A stretch of DNA of 6,250 nucleotides from Lentisphaeria bacterium (GTDB lineage: Bacteria > Verrucomicrobiota > Lentisphaeria > Oligosphaerales > Oligosphaeraceae). The position numbers were made by a program, and so were the translations under genes. This document shows, piece by piece, positions 1 through 5,180 of this stretch. Numbering within the stretch: position 1 is the first letter of the stretch; every line of letters starts with the position of its first letter. The notes beneath the pieces were generated by a model that saw only the letters and a list, made by a program, of their open reading frames with translations, did not search any database and had not been told where the DNA came from. The stretch is from contig JAEDMH010000131.1 in the NCBI GenBank assembly GCA_016303095.1, positions 1 through 6,250 on the forward strand, in the 5' to 3' direction.

Positions 1-90
1 GGTGTGATGGGATTCGGCCGAGGAATGGGTGGGGGGAATGCGCCCTTCCCTCCCCTTTGGGGAATCGGGGGCGGTTGTGGGGAGTGGGGA
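1..90. other. Region downstream of jag, no gene start seen
   Basis: This stretch follows the jag stop codon and reaches the window edge. Read on the minus strand it contains no ATG, GTG or TTG, so the next co-directional gene (mnmE in many genomes with this cluster) must start outside the window if it exists. It is strongly G-rich on the plus strand and holds a G-quadruplex motif (59-89) and a small TCCCC/GGGGA hairpin at 51-63. There is no hairpin followed by a T-tract, so I cannot call a terminator. Confidence 0.5.
59..89 (+). other. G-quadruplex motif after the jag stop codon
   Basis: Four runs of at least four G on the plus strand (59-62, 67-71, 79-82, 86-89) are separated by loops of 4, 7 and 3 bases. 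This meets the usual G4 pattern. It lies directly downstream of the jag stop (91-93), on the template strand for jag transcription, so the transcript is C-rich here. Whether it folds or affects transcription is not known from sequence. Confidence 0.5.
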
Positions 91-642
91 TTACGCCTTC
101 AGGGAGATTTCCACGTATTTCATCCGTTCGCCGGCCTCGGGGGCGGGAATGGAGTTGGTTTCCACCTGAGGATCGTCCTTGAGGGCGGTATGGATGACCC
201 GCCGTTCTGCGGGGAGATAGGGTCCCAGCTTCCGGCTCTTCTTCCAATGGCGCACTTCCTTGGCGCAGTCCTGGGCCATGCGGGTGAGCTGGTCCACGGT
301 CTCCTCGTCCAGGATGGAGCGTCGTTCGTCCCGTCCCCGTTTGGGTGTGTCTCCGGTTTTTCCGGTGCTTCTTCCATCCACCAGGATGGGGATCCAGGGG
401 GCGTCCTCGTCCTTCCGTTTGAGGATTCGGTTCAGGAGCAGTTCCAGGGCTTCCTGGGTCTGGCCCTTTTTGCCGATGATGCGTCCTGCCTCCTGGGTTT
501 CCAGGGAGAGGGAGAAGGCGGGGGAATGGGATTCCTCATCTTCCTGGGAGACCACCTGGCAATCCGCCTGGATTTCCAAGGCATGGAGCATTTGGTCCAG
601 AGTTTCCTTGGCGAGGGATTGGAGTTCCGTGGGTGTCATCAT
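91..642 (-). CDS. KH-R3H RNA-binding protein Jag/KhpB (short form)
   Basis: Protein of 183 aa with the two RNA/ssDNA-binding domains of the Jag/KhpB family. A KH-type domain spans about residues 20-90 and has the GxxG loop in IIGKKGQT (55-62). A basic linker (about 91-110, rich in K, R, G and T) leads to an R3H domain (about 112-182) with the defining Arg-x3-His in ERRVIH (146-151). Family members bind RNA and affect cell elongation and division in Gram-positive bacteria; the role here is inferred. The usual N-terminal Jag_N domain is absent, so the protein starts almost directly with KH. Two ATG codons stand in tandem (637-642). AGGA lies 6 bases before the first, which favours that start. 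It follows yidC by 66 bases and closes the rpmH-rnpA-yidD-yidC-jag cluster. The family call is firm from motifs and synteny. Confidence 0.9.
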   Translation of the reverse strand: MMTPTELQSLAKETLDQMLHALEIQADCQVVSQEDEESHSPAFSLSLETQEAGRIIGKKGQTQEALELLLNRILKRKDEDAPWIPILVDGRSTGKTGDTPKRGRDERRSILDEETVDQLTRMAQDCAKEVRHWKKSRKLGPYLPAERRVIHTALKDDPQVETNSIPAPEAGERMKYVEISLKA

Positions 643-708
643 AGGGTATCCTGCAGTATGTGGGGGGACGGGAGTTAAGGAAAAAGGAAGGGATGGGACA
701 GGGTTCTG

Positions 709-2454
709 TCAGGCGGCCTTTTTCTGAGGGGCGACGGGGGTGGCGCCGGCCTTCTTTTCCCATCTTCGGAAGAGGAGCATTTGGAGGATGGAGGTGAGTT
801 GGTTCACCGTCATGTAGAGGGTCAATCCCGCCGGCATATTGTAGAAGAAGACCACGAAGACCAGGGACATGATGTTCATCATTCGGGCCTGGTTGGGATC
901 GGGCATGGGCTGGAGCTTCTGTTGCAGGAACATGGTGGCTCCCGTGAGGATGGCCAGGGGATGGATGGGCAGTCCGAAGATGGGGTCAGGCATGGAGAGG
1001 TCGGCCACCCAGAGGAAGGAGGCGTTTCGGATTTCGATAGCTCCCCGGAAGGTGTTGAACATGGCGAAGAAGACGGGGATTTGGACCAGCATGGGGAGGC
1101 ATCCTCCGGTCTGGCTCACATTGTTCTCCTTGAAGAGCTTCTGCTGTTCGTAGTACATCCTCTGGGGATCTTCCTTGTATTTTTCCCGGAGGGCTTTCAG
1201 TTGGGGCTGGAGGGCGGTCATCCGCTTCATGCTCCGGGTGCTGTGCCAAGCCAGGGGCATGAAGACCAGCTTCACCAGCAAGGTGATGAGAATGATGGCC
1301 ATGCCGTAGGCGCAGGAGGGGGGGAACCAGCCGGCGATGGTGTTGAGGCCCAGAAGCAGCATGCGGCAGAGCCATCCCATCCAGTCAAAGTGCCAGAAGA
1401 AAAAGAGGTCCATGTTGAGGATGGAGGGGAGGCCCTGGCCCATGGGTTCCAGGTTTTGGAGGTTCTTGGGGCCGGCATAGCCGGAGAGGGTGATGGTGGT
1501 GCTTTCTCCGGGGGCCAGGGAGAGATCCGGCAGCAGGGCGGCGGTGGAATAGCAGGGGAGAGGAAGGAGTTCTGCCGGTTGCCGGGGGGAGAATCCCCGG
1601 AAGGCGGAGGGTTGTCCGTCCACGGAGAGATTGCGGAGGACGAAGAGGAAATATTTGGAAGAGACGCCCACCCAGTTGGCGGGGGTGTTTTCGTATTGGA
1701 TCCGCTTTTCCGCCGTCATTTTCTCCGCCGAGATTTTCTTCATATCCAGGGTCTTGGCGTCGTTCTTCCCCACTCTTCCATAGGCCACGCAGCCGGAGAG
1801 ATATTTGGAGAAGGAGGTATTGCCTTCTCCCTTGGCCAGGAAATCCGGGAGGGCGCCGCAGGAGAGGGAGAGTTGAGAGAGGGTGCGGGATTCCTGGGAG
1901 GCGTTGGTGACCCGGAGGGTGTAGAGAATGGTGTAGGGGTCTTTTTCCGGGTCGGCCAGAGTCCAGCTCTCCTCCAGAGTCCAGGCTTGATCTCCCGTGA
2001 CCCGGGTGGTGGCCAGAGAGCGGTTGTCAGCGCCCGTGTTGGTGGCCAGGGTATGGAGAGGGGTGCTTCCCAGGGACAGGGACAGGAAGGGCACTTTGCC
2101 TTGCCCGATCACCAGGGGGTCTTTCTGGGAGGGATCCCGGCTTTGCAGGCGGAATTCGGGAAGGGTCACGCTCCGGATGCCTCCTCCGTGGGAATCCGCC
2201 TCCACCACCATCTGCCCCTCCAGGGTGAGGGTGATCGGTTCTCCCGAACTCTCCGCCACGGGAAGGGGCAGCGCCTCGCCCGGCACCATGGGGGCGGGGG
2301 TTGCCGCCGGGGCTTCCGTGCTGATCACGGGGGAGACAGGAGCCGCCGGGGGGGGAGCCTGCCGGGCCTGGATCCAATTGTGGGCGAAGATCAGAGCCAA
2401 GGCCACAATGCAGACCAGGGAGCCAATGATGGTGACGGGATCGAATTTCTTCAT
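709..2454 (-). CDS. Membrane protein insertase YidC (Gram-negative type)
   Basis: Protein of 581 aa that inserts and folds inner-membrane proteins, alone or with SecYEG. The layout is the Gram-negative one. An N-terminal membrane segment (about 7-26) is followed by a Pro/Ala-rich linker (31-65), a large periplasmic beta-type domain (about 70-345, with WVGVSSKYF at 261-269), and the conserved insertase core with five membrane segments (about 350-565). Core landmarks are the charged cytoplasmic hairpin (about 404-445), the GGCLPMLVQIPVFFAMF block (450-466), the NASFLWVADLSMPDP block (477-491) and the FFYNMPAGLTLYM segment (536-548). The groove arginine of E. coli YidC (R366) aligns with Lys395 in LLVKLVFMPL, a conservative change. 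The C-terminus is basic (EKK...PQKKAA), as expected for ribosome contact. The start follows MKKFD just before membrane segment 1. No good Shine-Dalgarno sequence precedes it; the 78-base gap after yidD is pyrimidine-rich in the transcript. Confidence 0.97.
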   Translation of the reverse strand: MKKFDPVTIIGSLVCIVALALIFAHNWIQARQAPPPAAPVSPVISTEAPAATPAPMVPGEALPLPVAESSGEPITLTLEGQMVVEADSHGGGIRSVTLPEFRLQSRDPSQKDPLVIGQGKVPFLSLSLGSTPLHTLATNTGADNRSLATTRVTGDQAWTLEESWTLADPEKDPYTILYTLRVTNASQESRTLSQLSLSCGALPDFLAKGEGNTSFSKYLSGCVAYGRVGKNDAKTLDMKKISAEKMTAEKRIQYENTPANWVGVSSKYFLFVLRNLSVDGQPSAFRGFSPRQPAELLPLPCYSTAALLPDLSLAPGESTTITLSGYAGPKNLQNLEPMGQGLPSILNMDLFFFWHFDWMGWLCRMLLLGLNTIAGWFPPSCAYGMAIILITLLVKLVFMPLAWHSTRSMKRMTALQPQLKALREKYKEDPQRMYYEQQKLFKENNVSQTGGCLPMLVQIPVFFAMFNTFRGAIEIRNASFLWVADLSMPDPIFGLPIHPLAILTGATMFLQQKLQPMPDPNQARMMNIMSLVFVVFFYNMPAGLTLYMTVNQLTSILQMLLFRRWEKKAGATPVAPQKKAA

Positions 2455-2532
2455 GTCCGGAGAGGGGAAAGCCGAGGGCGGAAAGAGAAGGAGGAAAGGG
2501 GAGAATCTCGAAATGCCAGGGGGAGCCCCCCC

Positions 2533-2823
2533 CTAGGAGACAGAGGGGGAATCCGGGGGCGTCTTCCGGGGGGGAACGGGATCCACCAGGGAACCCCGGT
2601 AGAAGGGGTTGCACCGGAGAATTCTCCAAAGGGTCAGGGCGAGGCCTTTCCAGAAACCATGGATTCGGAAGGCTTCCCGTCCATATTGGGAACAGCTGGG
2701 GGTGAAGCGGCAGACAGGGGGCTTCAAGGGACTGAGAAAGCGCCGGTAGCCATCAATGGCCAGCATGCATAATCGGGCCGCAAGACCCGGCCGGAACCCG
2801 GAGGGATCGGCTTGACCGCTCAT
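2533..2823 (-). CDS. Membrane protein insertion efficiency factor YidD
   Basis: Small protein of 96 aa, a member of the YidD family, which is amphipathic, membrane-associated and assists YidC-dependent insertion. The signature is complete: GYRRFLSPLKPPVCRFTPSC (25-44) with conserved Cys38 and Cys44, SQYGREAFRIHG (45-56), the WRILRCNP segment with Cys71 (66-73), and the closing DPVP (81-84). The start is fixed by the overlap with rnpA: the ATG at 2821-2823 shares bases with the rnpA TGA (ATGA), which implies translational coupling. The frame stays open further upstream, but that part is antisense-free rnpA sequence in another frame and shows no YidD similarity. The stop codon sits in a G/C-only hairpin (2518-2534). 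Family length (about 70-100 aa) fits. Confidence 0.95.
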   Translation of the reverse strand: MSGQADPSGFRPGLAARLCMLAIDGYRRFLSPLKPPVCRFTPSCSQYGREAFRIHGFWKGLALTLWRILRCNPFYRGSLVDPVPPRKTPPDSPSVS

Positions 2824-3257
2824 CTCCCCTGCCCTTCCCCACCCTGGATCGTCCCCTCCTCCCGGGATGGCCCAGGAAGAACCCCCGATTTCCGGAAAAG
2901 CCGGGAAACCTCCGGCAGAAGCTGCCCCAGTTTGGCGCCCTTGATGGGACGACGGGGAATCATGAGCACCCAGCAGGGGGAAAGGGAGGGAACAAGAGTG
3001 CGCCAACACTCCCGCAAAAGCCGCCGGGCACGGTTGCGCACCACGGCGGATAGGTCAAAACGACGGGAAATCAAAAACGCCGTCCGGCAGAAACCGTCCG
3101 GCGGCGTTTTCAAAACGACAATGACGCAGTATCGGCAGGGGAGGTTCACTCCCTCCTGTCGCACTGCGTCAAGGTGGGCGCGGCAACGCAATCTGGCGTC
3201 GGGTCCGAAGGCCTTCGGGGAAGGATGGTTGCCGCACACCCCGGCCATGGTGGACAT
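2820..3257 (-). CDS. Ribonuclease P protein component RnpA
   Basis: Protein subunit of RNase P, which works with the catalytic RNA to remove 5' leaders from pre-tRNAs. With the start at 3257 it is 145 aa. The typical N-terminal pattern is FGPDARLRCRAHLDAVRQEG (17-36). The central beta strands follow (CRYCVIVVLK, 41-50; TAFLISRRF, 59-67), then the RNR signature RNRARRLLRE (74-83) and a final helix near 106-122. The last 20 residues are a hydrophilic Gly/Glu/Arg tail. The start is uncertain: ATG codons at 3255-3257 and 3246-3248 are both in frame, and neither has a Shine-Dalgarno sequence. Initiation may depend on termination of rpmH, whose stop lies 11 bases upstream. The same frame stays open through all of rpmH to a TTG at 3420-3422. 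The stop overlaps the yidD start. Confidence 0.93.
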   Translation of the reverse strand: MSTMAGVCGNHPSPKAFGPDARLRCRAHLDAVRQEGVNLPCRYCVIVVLKTPPDGFCRTAFLISRRFDLSAVVRNRARRLLRECWRTLVPSLSPCWVLMIPRRPIKGAKLGQLLPEVSRLFRKSGVLPGPSREEGTIQGGEGQGR

Positions 3258-3268
3258 GGCGGGGGGGA

Positions 3269-3403
3269 TTAGACCGTCAGGCGCTTGCGCCCCACCTTCC
3301 GACGATGGGCCAGAATCTTGCGCCCGTCCGCCGTGGCCATGCGCTTCCGGAAACCGTGGGTGCGCTTGCGGCTCTTGTTGTGGGGCTGGAAGGTCATTTT
3401 CAT
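3269..3403 (-). CDS. 50S ribosomal protein L34
   Basis: The 44-aa protein MKMTFQPHNKSR...RKRLTV is a clear L34: the start pattern (TFQPHNKSRKRTHGFRKRM), the middle (A-x-DGRKILAHRR) and the end (RKVGRKRLTV) all match the family, and it is very basic. The usual first residues are MKRTxQP; here Lys2-Met3 replaces Lys-Arg. It is a structural protein of the large ribosomal subunit that packs against 23S rRNA. AAGGA (3413-3417) lies 9 bases before the ATG, the clearest Shine-Dalgarno sequence in the window, in keeping with high expression. It is the first gene of the second cluster, behind a strong predicted promoter (3475-3502), with rnpA 11 bases downstream. Confidence 0.97.
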   Translation of the reverse strand: MKMTFQPHNKSRKRTHGFRKRMATADGRKILAHRRKVGRKRLTV

Positions 3404-3412
3404 GGTGGTAAT

Positions 3413-3417
3413 TCCTT
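3413..3417 (-). promoter_or_regulatory. Ribosome binding site of rpmH
   Basis: AAGGA on the minus strand, 9 bases before the rpmH ATG. It stands out because most other genes in the window lack a comparable site. Confidence 0.75.
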
Positions 3418-3474
3418 ATCAATGAGTGAGATATGAATGAAGAAAAAATCTTGTCCCTTTTTGGTAAGCCGTTT

Positions 3475-3502
3475 AATATAAGCAGGAAAGGCAGGATTTC
3501 AA
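3475..3502 (-). promoter_or_regulatory. Predicted sigma-70-type promoter of the rpmH cluster
   Basis: On the minus strand a TTGAAA -35 box (3497-3502, 5 of 6 consensus positions) and a TATATT -10 box (3475-3480, 5 of 6) are separated by 16 bases. The expected transcription start is near 3468, which gives a leader of about 65 bases to the rpmH ATG. The leader contains the rpmH Shine-Dalgarno sequence and a weak AAGA/TCTT hairpin. This is the best promoter match noted in the window. Confidence 0.7.
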
Positions 3503-3543
3503 GGGACAGGCAAGGTTGTCCATGGCGCCCAGGGAATGCTTCC

Positions 3544-3570
3544 GGGGGGGGCGGGATTGGGGAGGCCGGG
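3544..3570 (+). other. G-quadruplex motif in the rpmH upstream region
   Basis: On the plus strand a run of eight G (3544-3551) is followed by G-runs at 3553-3555, 3559-3562 and 3568-3570, with loops of at most five bases. This satisfies the standard G4 pattern. It is on the template strand for rpmH and lies just downstream of the possible distal promoter (3577-3605), so it would be in the first transcribed bases if that promoter is used. Confidence 0.45.
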
Positions 3571-3576
3571 TGGTTC

Positions 3577-3605
3577 GGAATATTTCATAACTCCTTTATT
3601 GTCAA
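3577..3605 (-). promoter_or_regulatory. Possible distal promoter overlapping a dyad
   Basis: On the minus strand a perfect TTGACA (3600-3605) is followed after 17 bases by TATTCC (3577-3582). The -35 box and spacing are ideal but the -10 matches only its first three positions. The -35 box overlaps the centre of the 31-bp inverted repeat, so a protein bound to the dyad could block or recruit polymerase. It could serve the rpmH cluster with a leader of roughly 165 bases. It is weaker evidence than the proximal promoter. Confidence 0.4.
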
Positions 3606-3615
3606 GGAGTTATGA
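3585..3615. repeat. Perfect 12-bp inverted repeat (operator-like dyad)
   Basis: The arms TCATAACTCCTT (3585-3596) and AAGGAGTTATGA (3604-3615) are exact reverse complements around a 7-base centre, 31 bp in all. Centre-to-centre distance of the arms is 19 bp, about two helical turns, which suits a dimeric regulator. Neither strand has a T-tract after the stem, and the stem is AT-rich, so a classical intrinsic terminator is unlikely. It does not match the CIRCE element (different arms and spacing). I do not recognise the regulator. Confidence 0.75.
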
Positions 3616-3728
3616 GAATCCAGGACAATTTTGGAAGACAGAGGGGGGGGCGTGTGCGTGGGATATCGCTGCCTGCCCTGCCCTCTTCTGTGGTTCCGGG
3701 TTTTCCTGGACGTGTATTTCCTGGGGGA

Positions 3729-4097
3729 TTATTCCCGGCAGAATTCCTGATACTGCTCCTGGGTCATGAGGGTTTCCAGGGCGGTGGCGTCGGGATTTTG
3801 GAGGAGGCAGAGCCATCCCTCTCCTTCCGGGTCGTCATTGAGGGGGGAGGGATCTTTTTCCAGGGGGGTGTTGACAGCGGCGATGGTTCCCGTGACGGGC
3901 ATGAAGACATCGCTGGCGGCCTTGACGGATTCCACCACGCAGAGGGGTTCTCCTCCGTGGATGCACTTTGCCAGGGGGGGCAGTTCCACGAAGGTGATTT
4001 CCCCCAGTTCTTCGGCGGCGTATTTGGTGATGCCCACTTTAGCGGTGCCGTCGGTCTGCATTTCGATCCACTGGTGTTCCTTGGTGTACTTTCTCAT
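3729..4097 (-). CDS. Glycine cleavage system H protein GcvH
   Basis: Protein of 122 aa, the lipoyl carrier that shuttles the aminomethyl group between the P, T and L proteins of glycine cleavage. The N-terminal MRKYTKEHQWIE (1-12), the VGITKYAAEELGEITFVELP hybrid-motif block (21-40), the lipoylation site ESVKAASD with Lys59, and the C-terminal NDDPEGEGWL (87-96) are all standard, and the length is normal. Its ATG overlaps the ispF stop (ATGA), which suggests coupled translation; there is no Shine-Dalgarno sequence close to the start. No gcvT, gcvP or lipoylation gene is within the window, so its partners must be encoded elsewhere. Because H-like proteins can also serve only as lipoate carriers, the presence of the full system is inferred, not seen. 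Confidence 0.95.
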   Translation of the reverse strand: MRKYTKEHQWIEMQTDGTAKVGITKYAAEELGEITFVELPPLAKCIHGGEPLCVVESVKAASDVFMPVTGTIAAVNTPLEKDPSPLNDDPEGEGWLCLLQNPDATALETLMTQEQYQEFCRE

Positions 4098-4627
4098 GGA
4101 AGGTGATTTTCTTCGAGGCTATAGGGGGAGGGAGGGGGGAGCTGCGCCAGGAGAACGACCTGGGCGGCCAGGGCTTCGCCCCGCCCGATTTCTCCCTGTC
4201 CGTTTCCGCTCTTGGCTTTGAGGGAGATCTGGTGCGGGGAGGCCTGGAGGAGTTCTCCCAGGCGGGTTTTGAGGCGGGGGAGGAAAGGGGCGAGGGGAGG
4301 GGAGGAGAGGAAAAGGGTGGCATCCAGGTTCACCAGCTTCCAGGATTGGAGCCGGGGATCCTGAAGGAGGCGCTGGAGGAGCAGGGCGCTGTCGGCGTCT
4401 TTCCAGCGGGGATCCCGGTCCGGGAAGAAGGTGCCCAGGTCTCCCAGGGCGGCGGAGCCCAGGATGGCATCCATGAGGGCATGGAGGAGGGGGTCTCCGT
4501 CGGAGTGCCCCATGGGGCCCAGGTTTTCCGGATGGGGCAGGGTGAGGCCACCCAGTCGGAAGGGGCGTCCCTTCTGGAGGGGATGGATATCGTAGCCTTG
4601 TCCGATGCGGAGGGAGAGGGCGTCCAC
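4094..4627 (-). CDS. 2-C-methyl-D-erythritol 2,4-cyclodiphosphate synthase IspF
   Basis: IspF converts CDP-methylerythritol 2-phosphate into the cyclodiphosphate and CMP in the MEP pathway of isoprenoid synthesis. With a GTG start at 4625-4627 it is 177 aa. The metal ligands are present: RIGQGYDIHP (7-16) with Asp13 and His15, and GHSDGDPLLHA (40-50) with His49. LGDLGTFFPD-DPRWK-ADS (61-80) and GRGEALAAQ (148-156) are also conserved. In the C-terminal KAxx motif the sequence is KAKSGNGQG (137-145), so the position of the conserved Thr-Thr-x-Glu carries Ser-Gly-Asn and the glutamate is lost. The start is chosen because GTG is the only usual start codon after the lptE-like stop that precedes the first motif; upstream sequence in frame is Pro-rich shadow of that gene. 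A hydrophilic tail of about 15 residues is extra. No Shine-Dalgarno sequence is seen. Confidence 0.93.
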   Translation of the reverse strand: MDALSLRIGQGYDIHPLQKGRPFRLGGLTLPHPENLGPMGHSDGDPLLHALMDAILGSAALGDLGTFFPDRDPRWKDADSALLLQRLLQDPRLQSWKLVNLDATLFLSSPPLAPFLPRLKTRLGELLQASPHQISLKAKSGNGQGEIGRGEALAAQVVLLAQLPPPSPYSLEENHLP

Positions 4628-4643
4628 GAGGGGAGGGGCGGGG

Positions 4644-5177
4644 TTATTCCCCGGCGGCTTGGGCCAGGATTTCCTGGGCCGCGCGGCGGGCCAGTTGGGG
4701 GAGGGCGCCCTTCTGGGCCAGGGCCAGATCCTGGAGGAGGGGCACGTCGGCGGTGACTTCCACTTCCCCGCTTCGGGGGGGCAGCGTGGCATCCACCGGA
4801 GTGACGGTGTATTGGCAGGTCATGGTCAGACGATAGAGAACCGTCTGGTAGGAATCGCTGTCGTCATGGGAGGCGATGCGGGTGCGGGTTTGGGCGCGGG
4901 CGGCCTTTTCCTGATCCAGGGGGAGGATTTTCACCGTCAGGCGGAGTTCCGGCGCCCGGGATTCTCCCGCACGATGGAGATGGAGTCCGGGAGTTTGGAG
5001 GATCCGTTCCGCCAAGGCGTCCTGGAGCAGGGGAGCCAAGGCGTCTTCCCGGCTGAGATTGGCGACGTCCTCCAAGGCGAGAATGCGCTGTCCTTCAGGG
5101 AAGGGGGTTCCCCAGCGATAGGTGGTGCAGGAGGCCAGGAGAAGGGTGGCGGCGAGGAGCAGGGAAAGACGCATCAT
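4644..5177 (-). CDS. LptE-like outer-membrane lipoprotein
   Basis: Protein of 177 aa with a lipoprotein signal: a hydrophobic stretch (4-14) and a lipobox LASC with the lipidated Cys17, followed by Thr, which favours the outer membrane. The mature part resembles the LptE family: an early Y-x-x-G near the Cys, a PxG turn, then strand-helix (ILALEDVANLSREDALAPLLQDALAERIL, about 32-60), an APELRLTVKILPL strand (about 73-85), a YRLTMTCQYTVTPVD strand pair (about 107-121) and a C-terminal helix. LptE plugs the LptD barrel that delivers lipopolysaccharide to the cell surface. The family is very divergent, so this rests on size, lipobox, pattern and the BamD-like neighbour. Two ATG codons are in tandem (5172-5177). 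GAGG lies 11 bases before the first. It starts 3 bases after the upstream stop. Confidence 0.65.
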   Translation of the reverse strand: MMRLSLLLAATLLLASCTTYRWGTPFPEGQRILALEDVANLSREDALAPLLQDALAERILQTPGLHLHRAGESRAPELRLTVKILPLDQEKAARAQTRTRIASHDDSDSYQTVLYRLTMTCQYTVTPVDATLPPRSGEVEVTADVPLLQDLALAQKGALPQLARRAAQEILAQAAGE

Positions 5178-5180
5178 GGT

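Larger units (their letters stand above)
3404..3728. other. Gene-free regulatory stretch between gcvH and rpmH
   Basis: This is the longest stretch without a convincing gene. In the transcription direction it holds about 110 bases after gcvH with a C-run (complement of 3643-3650) and no U-tract terminator, then a 31-bp dyad, a possible promoter, a G-quadruplex motif, and a second, better promoter with an AT-rich leader of about 65 bases before rpmH. Both AT-rich parts (3404-3500 and 3581-3640) contrast with the GC-rich surroundings. It may be the boundary between two transcription units, although read-through from gcvH cannot be excluded. Confidence 0.6.

Noticed and set aside
1..43. Start of mnmE after jag
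   Set aside because: The minus strand has no ATG, GTG or TTG between 90 and 1, and the translations show no MnmE start pattern, so nothing can be claimed inside the window.
2518..2534. Terminator hairpin at the end of yidD
   Set aside because: The AGGGGG/CCCCCT stem is only six base pairs, includes the stop codon and has no T-tract; yidC follows in the same operon.
781..2772. Plus-strand open frame of 663 codons opposite yidC and yidD
   Set aside because: It is the antisense shadow of YidC and YidD in GC-rich DNA. The translation is rich in Gly, Glu and His without any domain pattern, while the minus strand encodes recognisable proteins.
2824..3009. N-terminal extension of YidD to an ATG at 3009
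   Set aside because: The extension reads rnpA in another frame, shows no YidD similarity, and the ATGA overlap at 2820-2823 gives a natural start.
3433..3615. Plus-strand 60-codon frame in the intergenic stretch (MNEEKILSLFGKPF...)
   Set aside because: The first part looks protein-like only because the region is AT-rich. It runs across the predicted promoters, the G-run and the dyad, and has no good ribosome binding site or recognisable family.
3585..3615. Intrinsic terminator of the gcvH operon
   Set aside because: The stem is strong but AT-rich, and neither strand shows a T-tract after it. An operator-like role fits better, although a terminator without a U-tract is not excluded.
3585..3615. 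CIRCE heat-shock operator
   Set aside because: CIRCE has the arms TTAGCACTC and GAGTGCTAA nine bases apart. The arms and spacing here differ.
3612..4106. Plus-strand frame with AAGGAG just before its ATG
   Set aside because: The AAGGAG is one arm of the inverted repeat and lies only two bases from the ATG. The frame is antisense to gcvH and has no family pattern.
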